Shown here: positions 19,092-26,104 of the stretch, piece after piece
Numbering within the stretch: position 1 is the first letter of the stretch
Layout: every line of letters starts with the position of its first letter
NCBI RefSeq assembly: GCF_027625935.1
Contig: NZ_CP115300.1
Location: 2,976,001-3,040,000 of the forward strand
Length of the DNA stretch: 64,000 nucleotides
From: Streptomyces camelliae
GTDB taxonomy: Bacteria; Actinomycetota; Actinomycetes; Streptomycetales; Streptomycetaceae
Direction of reading: 5' to 3'
Translations under genes and position numbers: made by a program
Notes under the pieces: model-generated
Told to the model about the DNA's origin: nothing
Seen by the model: only the letters and a program-made list of their open reading frames with translations
Databases searched by the model: none

Positions 19092-21191
19092 GTGTTGAGA
19101 CGCAATTCCTCTCGCGGACGCACCTCCCACACCCCGCAGCACCACACCTCCCAGCACCACACCCCCCGGCCCCGCACCACCCACCGCCGTACCGCCACCC
19201 TCGCCCTGGCCGGTGTCGCCGCGCTGATCGCCGCCGCCGTGCAGACGGGCGCGGCCAGCGCGGCACCGGCGGCCAAGGCGCAGCCCGGCAAGGCGAACCC
19301 GGCGCACCTGGCGCTCAGGCTCACGCCCTCGCAGCGCGCCGAGCTGCTGCGCGACGCCGATGCCACGAAGGCCGCGACGGCGCGCTCGATCGGCCTCGGC
19401 AGCCAGGAGAAGCTGGTCGTCAAGGACGTCGTGAAGGACACCGACGGCACCCTGCACACCCGCTACGAGCGGACGTACGCCGGCCTGCCCGTGCTCGGCG
19501 GCGACCTGGTCGTGGACACGAACGGGTCCCGCAAGACCATGGACGTCATCCGGGCCACGAACGCCACCATGAAGGTCGCCGGCCTCACCCCGAAGGTCTC
19601 GCAGGCCGCGGCCGAGAAACAGGCCGTGCAGCGGGCGAAGGCCCGCGGCGGCACCAGGTCGGCCGCGACCGGCGTCCGCAAGGTGATCTGGGCGGCGACC
19701 GGCAGGCCCGTCCTCGCCTACGAGACGATCGTCGGCGGCCTCCAGGACGACGGCACCCCGAACCAGCTGCACGTCATCACCGACGCCGCCACCGGAAAGA
19801 AGCTGTACGAGTACCAGGGCATCGAGACCGGCATCGGCAACACCCAGTACAGCGGGCAGGTCACGCTGTCCACGACCCAGTCGGGCTCGACGTACACGCT
19901 GACCGACGGCACGCGCGGCGGTCACAAGACGTACAACCTGAACCACGGCAGTTCGGGCACCGGCACGCTGTTCTCGCAGTCCAACGACACCTGGGGCAAC
20001 GGCACGACGTCCAACGCCGCCACCGCGGGCGCCGACGCAGCCTACGGCGCGCAGGAGACCTGGGACTTCTACAAGAACACCTTCGGCCGCAGCGGCATCA
20101 AGAACGACGGCGTCGGCGCCTACTCCCGCGTCCACTACGGCAACGCGTACGTGAACGCCTTCTGGGACGACAGCTGCTTCTGCATGACCTACGGCGACGG
20201 CTCGAACAACGCCGACCCGCTGACCTCGCTCGACGTGGCCGGCCACGAGATGAGCCACGGCGTCACCTCCAACACCGCGGGCCTCGACTACAGCGACGAG
20301 TCCGGCGGCCTGAACGAGGCCACCAGCGACATCATGGGCACCGGCGTGGAGTTCTACGCCAACAACGCCTCCGACCCCGGTGACTACCTCATCGGCGAGA
20401 AGATCAACATCAACGGCGACGGCACCCCGCTGCGCTACATGGACCAGCCCAGCAAGGACGGCAGCTCCGCCGACTCCTGGTACTCGGGCGTGGGCGGCCT
20501 CGACGTGCACTACTCGTCGGGCATCGCCAACCACTTCTTCTACCTGCTGAGCGAGGGCAGCGGCGCCAAGACGATCAACGGCGTCAGCTACAACTCGCCC
20601 ACCTCGGACGGGCTTCCGGTCACCGGCATCGGCCGGGACAAGGCGCTGCAGATCTGGTACCGGGCGCTGACCACCAAGTTCACGTCCACCACGAACTACG
20701 CCGACGCCCGCACCGGCACCCTCGCGGCGGCGGGCGAGCTGTACGGCACCTCCAGCGCCGAGTACGCCGCGGTGCAGGACGCCTGGGCGGCCGTCAACGT
20801 CGGCTCGCGCTCGGGCGGCGGCGGAGGCGGAGGCGGTACCGGGTCGACGTACGACAACAACACACAGATGGCGATCCCGGACAACGGTCCGGCCATCACC
20901 TCGGCCATCACCGTCTCGGGCCGGACCGGAAACGCGCCGGGCAACCTCCAGGTGAGCGTCGACATCACGCACACCTGGCGGGGCGACCTGGTGATCGACC
21001 TCATCGGTCCGTCGGGCACCGCGTACCGGCTGAAGAACTTCAGCTCCTCCGACTCGGCCGACAACGTGAAGACGACGTACACGGTGAACGCGTCGGCCGA
21101 ACCGGCCAACGGAACCTGGAAGTTGCAGGTGCAGGATCAGGCCAGCCAGGACACGGGCACGCTCAACGACTGGAAGCTGACCTTCCCGTAA
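19092..21191 (+). CDS. Secreted M4 (thermolysin-type) metalloprotease with C-terminal P domain
   Basis: The 699-residue preproenzyme has a long His-rich basic n-region and hydrophobic signal ending at ASAAP. An FTP/PepSY propeptide (to about residue 235) is followed by the M4 catalytic domain. Zinc ligands are His385 and His389 in HEMSH and Glu409 in NEATSD, with the exact spacing of thermolysin. An 8-Gly linker leads to a proprotein convertase P domain (from about 595, with THTWRGDLVIDLIGP). P domains usually aid folding, stability or substrate binding. GTG with AGAAGGAG upstream is the clear start. It is followed by a terminator and by a paralogue lacking the P domain. Confidence 0.95.
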   Translation: MLRRNSSRGRTSHTPQHHTSQHHTPRPRTTHRRTATLALAGVAALIAAAVQTGAASAAPAAKAQPGKANPAHLALRLTPSQRAELLRDADATKAATARSIGLGSQEKLVVKDVVKDTDGTLHTRYERTYAGLPVLGGDLVVDTNGSRKTMDVIRATNATMKVAGLTPKVSQAAAEKQAVQRAKARGGTRSAATGVRKVIWAATGRPVLAYETIVGGLQDDGTPNQLHVITDAATGKKLYEYQGIETGIGNTQYSGQVTLSTTQSGSTYTLTDGTRGGHKTYNLNHGSSGTGTLFSQSNDTWGNGTTSNAATAGADAAYGAQETWDFYKNTFGRSGIKNDGVGAYSRVHYGNAYVNAFWDDSCFCMTYGDGSNNADPLTSLDVAGHEMSHGVTSNTAGLDYSDESGGLNEATSDIMGTGVEFYANNASDPGDYLIGEKININGDGTPLRYMDQPSKDGSSADSWYSGVGGLDVHYSSGIANHFFYLLSEGSGAKTINGVSYNSPTSDGLPVTGIGRDKALQIWYRALTTKFTSTTNYADARTGTLAAAGELYGTSSAEYAAVQDAWAAVNVGSRSGGGGGGGGTGSTYDNNTQMAIPDNGPAITSAITVSGRTGNAPGNLQVSVDITHTWRGDLVIDLIGPSGTAYRLKNFSSSDSADNVKTTYTVNASAEPANGTWKLQVQDQASQDTGTLNDWKLTFP

Positions 21192-21220
21192 GCCGCGAGC
21201 GGCAGGCCTTGCGACGCGGC

Positions 21221-21251
21221 GCCGTCCGAGGGTCCGGCACCCTCGGACGGC
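21221..21251 (+). terminator. Terminator after the first metalloprotease gene
   Basis: A perfect 13-bp stem (GCCGTCCGAGGGT and complement) with a 5-base loop lies 30 bases after the stop. It indicates that the two tandem protease genes are transcribed separately. Confidence 0.8.
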
Positions 21252-21439
21252 CCGGGTTCACATGCCTGCAATGTTTCCCCAGTGATCGATTTCCAGTCAA
21301 CATCACTTCAGGGTCCTGACATGTACGCGCCCTTGATGTCACTCTCTCTCCACCCGCCGCAGCACAGCAACTTCACAACCCCACACAGCCGGGCCAGTAA
21401 CCCCACGTGGCCCGGACTCCCCACATGAAGGAGCTTTGA

Positions 21440-23086
21440 GTGAGCCCCCTCTACGCGCGTCACAAGCGCACCACTCTGGCCATCGCCACCGCTGTCGCCG
21501 CCGGAGCCCTGCTCTCCACCGGACTGACCACCAGCGCCACGGCCGCCGCCAAGGCCCCCCTCGCCGCCGCCCCGGCCGCACTGTCCGCCACGGCCCACGT
21601 CTCGCTGATCCAGCAGGCACAGGCGAACACCGCCGAGACCGCACAGAAGATAGGCCTCGGCACCAAGGAGCAGCTGATCGTCAAGGACGTCGTCAAGGAC
21701 AACGACGGCACCGTCCACACCCGCTACGAGCGCACCTACGCCGGCCTCCCTGTCCTCGGCGGCGACCTCGTCGTCCACACCGCCAAGTCGGGCAGGACCG
21801 AGGGCGTCACCAAGGCGACCAAGGCGACCATCAAGGTGGCCTCGCTCACGCCGCAGATCACCCCCGCCAAGGCGGAGAAGCAGGCGGTCGCCGCCGCCAG
21901 AACGCTCGGCTCCGCCCAGAGCACCGCGAACGGCGCGCGCAAGGTGATCTGGGCCGGCTCCGGCAAGCCCGTCCTCGCCTACGAGACGATCGTCGGCGGC
22001 CTCCAGGACGACGGCACCCCGAACCAGCTCCACGTCATCACCGACGCCGCGACGGGCAAGAAGCTCTTCGAGTACCAGGGCGTCGAGAACGCGACCGGCA
22101 CCGGCAAGACGCTGTACTCGGGCACCGTCGGCCTCACCGTCAACCTGTCGGGCTCGACGTACCAGCTGTACGACACCTCGCGCGGCGGCCACAAGACCTA
22201 CAACCTGGCCCGCAAGACGTCCGGCACCGGCACCCTGGTCACCAACTCGACCAGCACCTTCGGCACCGGCACCGCCTCCACCTCCTCCAGCAACCAGACG
22301 GCCGCCGCCGACGCCGCCTACGGCGCGCAGGAGACCTGGGACTACTACAAGAACACCTTCGGCCGCAGCGGCATCAAGAACGACGGCAAGGCCGCCTACT
22401 CCCGCGTCCACTACGGCAGCTCGTACGTGAACGCCTTCTGGGACGACAGCTGCTTCTGCATGACCTACGGCGACGGCAGCGGCAACGCCGACCCGCTGAC
22501 CTCGCTCGACGTGGCCGGCCACGAGATGACCCATGGCGTCACCGCCAACACCGCGGGCCTCGACTACAGCGGCGAGTCCGGCGGTCTGAACGAGGCGACC
22601 TCCGACATCCTCGGCGGCGTCGGCGTGGAGTTCTACGCCAACAACCCCTCCGACCCCGGTGACTACCTCATCGGCGAGAAGATCAACATCAACGGCGACG
22701 GCACCCCGCTGCGCTACATGGACAAGCCCAGCAAGGACGGCAGCTCGGCCGACTCCTGGTCCTCGTCGGTCGGCGACCTGGACGTCCACTACTCCTCGGG
22801 CGTCGCGAACCACTTCTTCTACCTCCTGTCGGAGGGCAGCGGCGCGAAGACGATCAACGGCGTCTCGTACAACTCCCCGACGTCGAACGGCTCCACGGTC
22901 ACCGGCATCGGCCGCGCCAAGGCGCTGCAGATCTGGTACAAGGCGCTGACCACGTACTTCACGTCGACCACCAACTACTCGGACGCCCGCGCGGGCACCC
23001 TGTCGGCGGCGGCGGACCTGTACGGCTCCAGCAGCACCGAGTACAAGACGGTGGCCGCGGCCTGGTCGGCGGTCAACGTCAGCTGA
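21440..23086 (+). CDS. Secreted M4 metalloprotease (no P domain)
   Basis: The 548-residue paralogue has a signal peptide ending near TSATAAAK, an FTP/PepSY propeptide and an M4 catalytic domain with His361, His365 (HEMTH) and Glu385. It ends directly after the catalytic domain. Long stretches are identical to the upstream gene at the DNA level, including synonymous positions (for example the 62 bases coding for the region around YETIVGGLQDDGTPNQL), mixed with clearly diverged segments. Both copies share the unusual SCFCMTYGDG insertion with two cysteines. The GTG start has GAAGGAG upstream. Confidence 0.95.
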   Translation: MSPLYARHKRTTLAIATAVAAGALLSTGLTTSATAAAKAPLAAAPAALSATAHVSLIQQAQANTAETAQKIGLGTKEQLIVKDVVKDNDGTVHTRYERTYAGLPVLGGDLVVHTAKSGRTEGVTKATKATIKVASLTPQITPAKAEKQAVAAARTLGSAQSTANGARKVIWAGSGKPVLAYETIVGGLQDDGTPNQLHVITDAATGKKLFEYQGVENATGTGKTLYSGTVGLTVNLSGSTYQLYDTSRGGHKTYNLARKTSGTGTLVTNSTSTFGTGTASTSSSNQTAAADAAYGAQETWDYYKNTFGRSGIKNDGKAAYSRVHYGSSYVNAFWDDSCFCMTYGDGSGNADPLTSLDVAGHEMTHGVTANTAGLDYSGESGGLNEATSDILGGVGVEFYANNPSDPGDYLIGEKININGDGTPLRYMDKPSKDGSSADSWSSSVGDLDVHYSSGVANHFFYLLSEGSGAKTINGVSYNSPTSNGSTVTGIGRAKALQIWYKALTTYFTSTTNYSDARAGTLSAAADLYGSSSTEYKTVAAAWSAVNVS

Positions 23087-23103
23087 TCCAGCCGTAATCG
23101 AGC

Positions 23104-23147
23104 GGTAGGCGGCACCCGGGCGGAAGATTCCCCGGGTGCCGCCTACC
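23104..23147 (+). terminator. Strong terminator after the second metalloprotease gene
   Basis: A perfect 17-bp stem beginning GGTAGGCGGCACCCGGG with a 10-base loop. It ends only 10 bases before the ATG of the next gene, which must therefore start transcription inside or after the hairpin. Confidence 0.85.
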
Positions 23148-23157
23148 CTTGTGACCC

Positions 23158-23679
23158 ATGTCCTCGGCGCCCTTCACCTACGAGCCGGTCGGCGCGACCC
23201 GCGACGACCTGACGTACTGCCCGCCCGGCTTCCACCCCCTCTTCGTCCGCACCCGCCTCGGCGAGGGCGAAAAGCTCTTCCAGCGGGCGGCCGAGGCGGT
23301 CCTGAGCTGGGAGATGCACCGCGCTCTGGGCGTCGGCATCGATACGACGGCCGACCGCGCGGCCCCCGGCGTCGACGTCACCGTCACCCTCGCCGGCCTC
23401 CTCAAGGCCCCCTGCCGCATCATCTGGACCGTGGAACAACCCCGCCGCGCCGGCTGGGCCTACGGCACCCTCGAAGGCCACCCCGAATGCGGCGAGGAAG
23501 CCTTCCTCATCGACCGCACAGGCGACGGCACGGTCTGGCTGACCGTGGCCGCCTTCAGCAAACCGGCCAAGTGGTACACGAGGGCGGCCGGCCCGGCGAC
23601 GCGGGGCCTTCAGCATGCCTACGCCCGCCGGTGCGGGACGGTGCTGAAGCGGTTGTGCGAGGGGCTGTCGGAGGAGTGA
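23158..23679 (+). CDS. DUF1990 family protein
   Basis: The 173-residue protein begins FTYEPVGATR, the hallmark start of DUF1990, and keeps the family pattern to GTVWLTVAAFSKPAKWYTRAAGP near the C-terminus. The fold is thought to be a START-like/lipocalin-like pocket; function is unknown. There is no ribosome binding site: ATG lies 10 bases after the terminator hairpin, while TACCCT (23144-23149) sits at -10 distance from the A of the ATG, so the mRNA may be leaderless. Confidence 0.8.
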   Translation: MSSAPFTYEPVGATRDDLTYCPPGFHPLFVRTRLGEGEKLFQRAAEAVLSWEMHRALGVGIDTTADRAAPGVDVTVTLAGLLKAPCRIIWTVEQPRRAGWAYGTLEGHPECGEEAFLIDRTGDGTVWLTVAAFSKPAKWYTRAAGPATRGLQHAYARRCGTVLKRLCEGLSEE

Positions 23680-23735
23680 GCTGACGAGCGGTGCTCGCTT
23701 GGGGCGGGGGTCGGGGTCCCGAGCTGGCAGGGTCG

Positions 23736-24365
23736 TCACGAACCGGGCGTCAAGCGACTACGCCAGAGCCCTGTGGTCGAGGCCCATCGCATCCTGATGT
23801 CCGAGCCCAGCAGCCCCTGGGTCACCATCCCGTTCCGCTGACCGACCCGTGAACCGCTCGCCCCGAACGCCGCCGCCCCCGCCCTCGGCAGCGTCGCCCA
23901 CATCCGCGTCCCGCCGCCCGGTTCACGGGTCGGTCCGAATCCCCAGTCGCCGTCGCAGGCGCGGCAGAGGCAGGACAGGAAGCGGAGGGCGGCGCGGCGG
24001 CGGGTGTCGCAGGCGGCAGCGAGGTTCGGCTGCGCGTGGGGCGGGTGGCTGTCGTAGACGATCACCCGGAGGGTGTCCCAGCGGTAGCGGAGCGAGAGGT
24101 AGAACTCCGACGAGTCAGTGAACTGGGTGGCCACCGCCGTCAGTTCCCCCACCGCCAGCAGTGCCGCGTCGAGCACGTCACTCAGCCCGTGCGCCTCCAG
24201 CATCGCCCGCGCCGACGCTCTCGCCAAGGACGGGCTCGCGAGGGCGGCGGGGAGCGTGAGGCTGTAGGCGAGGGTTCCCGGGGTGGGCGGGGTGGGGTCC
24301 GCCGGGTACATCGGTGTCAGCAGGGGGCAGTGGGGCGCTGGCGGTTCGATTGCGGGCACAGACAT
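23736..24365 (-). CDS. Degenerate anti-sigma-type ATPase (HATPase_c_2-like) of a WhiJ-type cassette
   Basis: From the ATG at 24365, preceded by CAGGAG, this is a 209-residue protein. It keeps the general shape of RsbW/SpoIIAB-like ATPases (TLPAALASPSLARASARAML as helix 1, LRVIVYDSHPP as the G1 strand). The N-box, normally ELVxNAVRH, reads ELTAVATQF and lacks the essential Asn. ATP binding is therefore doubtful. It is divergent from an XRE-DUF5753 regulator and its small DUF397-like partner, the arrangement known from whiJ and its paralogues, where the ATPase-like protein is thought to act on the regulator. A longer frame upstream lacks a ribosome binding site. Confidence 0.7.
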   Translation of the reverse strand: MSVPAIEPPAPHCPLLTPMYPADPTPPTPGTLAYSLTLPAALASPSLARASARAMLEAHGLSDVLDAALLAVGELTAVATQFTDSSEFYLSLRYRWDTLRVIVYDSHPPHAQPNLAAACDTRRRAALRFLSCLCRACDGDWGFGPTREPGGGTRMWATLPRAGAAAFGASGSRVGQRNGMVTQGLLGSDIRMRWASTTGLWRSRLTPGS

Positions 24366-24565
24366 AGAGACTCCTGGTGATCGAGGTTCCGCAGGACACG
24401 GCGGCGGTGGCTTGTCTCCCTGACGCGGACCCACCCCTCCCAGGGAAGGAGGACGCGGGCAGGCTCGCGCGATGCACTTCCGAGGCCGCTTCCCTTTCGG
24501 TAGGTGCTCGGTGCGTTACTCAACGTAGGGCGCTGCATGGTTACATTGCCACCTGGATAGGGAAA

Positions 24566-24594
24566 TTGACCCGTTCGTGGCCGATCGGTAGCGA
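24566..24594 (+). promoter_or_regulatory. Vegetative-type promoter of the XRE-DUF5753 gene
   Basis: TTGACC (24566-24571) and TAGCGA (24589-24594) are separated by 17 bases, with an expected transcription start near 24601 and a 34-base leader containing GGGAGGAA before the ATG. The -35 fits the HrdB pattern; the -10 is only partial. Confidence 0.5.
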
Positions 24595-24634
24595 ACGACG
24601 GCAGACTGCTGCCGATCAGTTCGGGAGGAACGCA

Positions 24635-25486
24635 ATGCCACCGAGGACCACGCCCACGGAGCGTCAGAAGCGTCTGGGCAGCGAACTGCGCAAGATGCGC
24701 ACAGCAGCGGGGATGACCGCGGATCAGGCCGCAGGCCTGCTCGGACTGGACCGGGCGAAGATCTCCAACATCGAGACAGGGATCCGGACCATCAGCCCGG
24801 AACGGCTGCGCACCCTCGCCTGCAACTGCGCCTGTTCGGATCAGGCCTACGTCGATGCCCTGGTGGCCATGGCAAGGCCCAACGGGCGTGGCTGGTGGGA
24901 GCGTTACCGAGGTTCCCTGTCCCCCGGCCTGCTGGACATCGCGGAACTGGAGTCGTACGCCGTCCGGATGCGCACAGCGCACACCGCTCACATCCCTGGT
25001 CTGCTACAGACCAACGATCACGCTCTCGAACTCTTCCGCGCCGTACTGCCCCGGCTGCCGGACCATGAGGTAGCCCTGCGGCTCGCCTATCGCGTGGAAC
25101 GACAGCGCGTGCTGGAGGCGGAGGACGCTCCGGAGTACGTCGCCCTCGTCCACGAGGCCGCTCTGCGCATGCAGTTCGGTGGCCGCGCTGTGGCGCGTGC
25201 CCAACTCAACCATCTGCTGAAGTTGTCAGAGCGTCCACCAGTACGGCTGTTGGTCATCCCGTTCTCCGCCGGCACCTTCCCGGGGGCCGGACAGACGGTC
25301 AACTACCTCGAAGCAGCCGTCCCCCAGCTCGACACGGTTCAGGTCGACAGCTCGCACGGCCCGGAATTCCTGAGCAGCGAGGCACAGTTGGCCAAGTACC
25401 GTGCCCACTTGGACTGGATGGAGCGCATCACCCTGTCACCGGAGGCATCGCGCGACTTCGTCCACGACATCGCCAACAGCTTGTGA
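24635..25486 (+). CDS. XRE-family regulator with DUF5753 domain (WhiJ-like)
   Basis: The 283-residue protein has an N-terminal helix-turn-helix (LRKMRTAAGMTADQAAGLLG, then RAKISNIETGIRTIS) and a DUF5753 domain containing IPGLLQTNDHA, VALRLAYRVERQRVL, LLVIPFSAGTFPG and VQVDSSHGPEFLS. These are the hallmarks of the WhiJ/BldB-associated regulators that Streptomyces carries in many copies and that affect development or antibiotic production. ATG at 24635 has GGGAGGAA 5 bases upstream. The gene is followed after 10 bases by a small DUF397-like gene. Confidence 0.88.
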   Translation: MPPRTTPTERQKRLGSELRKMRTAAGMTADQAAGLLGLDRAKISNIETGIRTISPERLRTLACNCACSDQAYVDALVAMARPNGRGWWERYRGSLSPGLLDIAELESYAVRMRTAHTAHIPGLLQTNDHALELFRAVLPRLPDHEVALRLAYRVERQRVLEAEDAPEYVALVHEAALRMQFGGRAVARAQLNHLLKLSERPPVRLLVIPFSAGTFPGAGQTVNYLEAAVPQLDTVQVDSSHGPEFLSSEAQLAKYRAHLDWMERITLSPEASRDFVHDIANSL

Positions 25487-25496
25487 GGAGCGCCCG

Positions 25497-25688
25497 ATGA
25501 AGGACATCACCTGGGAAGAGCCGTTCTGCGGGGAAGGAGCAAGCTGCTTCCGCCTCGGCACCGACCCCGAAGGCAACGCCTACATCGCCATAGCCGGCCA
25601 AGAAGACCACTACCTCACCGACACCCGCGAAGCCCTCCGCACCCTCATCCGCGACATCAAGGCCGGCAAGGCGGACCACCTGCTGTGA
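25497..25688 (+). CDS. Small DUF397-like protein
   Basis: The 63-residue protein has the composition and position of DUF397 partners: an early Trp and Cys (ITWEEPFCGEGASCFRLG), a central strand NAYIAIAGQ and a C-terminal helix in which REALRTLIRDIKAG occupies the place of the usual W-x-x-F-x-x-G-V-K-x-G. ATG at 25497 follows GAGGAG. In whiJ-type loci the DUF397 protein is the cognate partner of the XRE protein. It overlaps the next gene by four bases (GTGA). Confidence 0.72.
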   Translation: MKDITWEEPFCGEGASCFRLGTDPEGNAYIAIAGQEDHYLTDTREALRTLIRDIKAGKADHLL

Positions 25689-26068
25689 GGCCGGTGACAC
25701 GAGTGGGTTCGCTGTTGGTGCCCCTCCTCGCGGCGATCTCGGCCGGACTGCTGGTCGCGCACTTCGCCCTCAGCTCGGACACGTACCAGCACTGCACGTA
25801 CCTGGGCCCCTCCACCCGGATGTACGTCACCGCGTGGGGCGGCCTCGGCTGCGCCCTGGGGTCCCTGCTCCTGTACGCCGCGGTCCGCCGCGCAGCGCAC
25901 AGGTGCGAGCCCCCGGCAGGGGCCAGCTGGCAGGTACCGGTCGCGGCGGGTTCCGCGTTCGTCGGTCTGCTGTTGGTCCTGGCGCTGCTCCTGGCGGTCT
26001 ACTGGCTGTACTCCCCCGACCCGGCCGGCGGGAACGACTGCTCCGGGCTGCACCTCCTCCTGCCGTAG
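25685..26068 (+). CDS. Small membrane protein of unknown function
   Basis: The 127-residue protein has three clear hydrophobic helices (about residues 7-29, 46-66 and 82-106). It has an extracytoplasmic Cys between helices 1 and 2 and one after helix 3. I do not recognise the family. The GTG start overlaps the DUF397-like stop (GTGA), so it is probably co-transcribed with the WhiJ-type pair, but such membrane proteins are not a standard part of these cassettes. Confidence 0.6.
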   Translation: MRPVTRVGSLLVPLLAAISAGLLVAHFALSSDTYQHCTYLGPSTRMYVTAWGGLGCALGSLLLYAAVRRAAHRCEPPAGASWQVPVAAGSAFVGLLLVLALLLAVYWLYSPDPAGGNDCSGLHLLLP

Positions 26069-26104
26069 AGCGGCCGTTCCCGTTCCCGTTGGCTTGAAGG
26101 GGCG

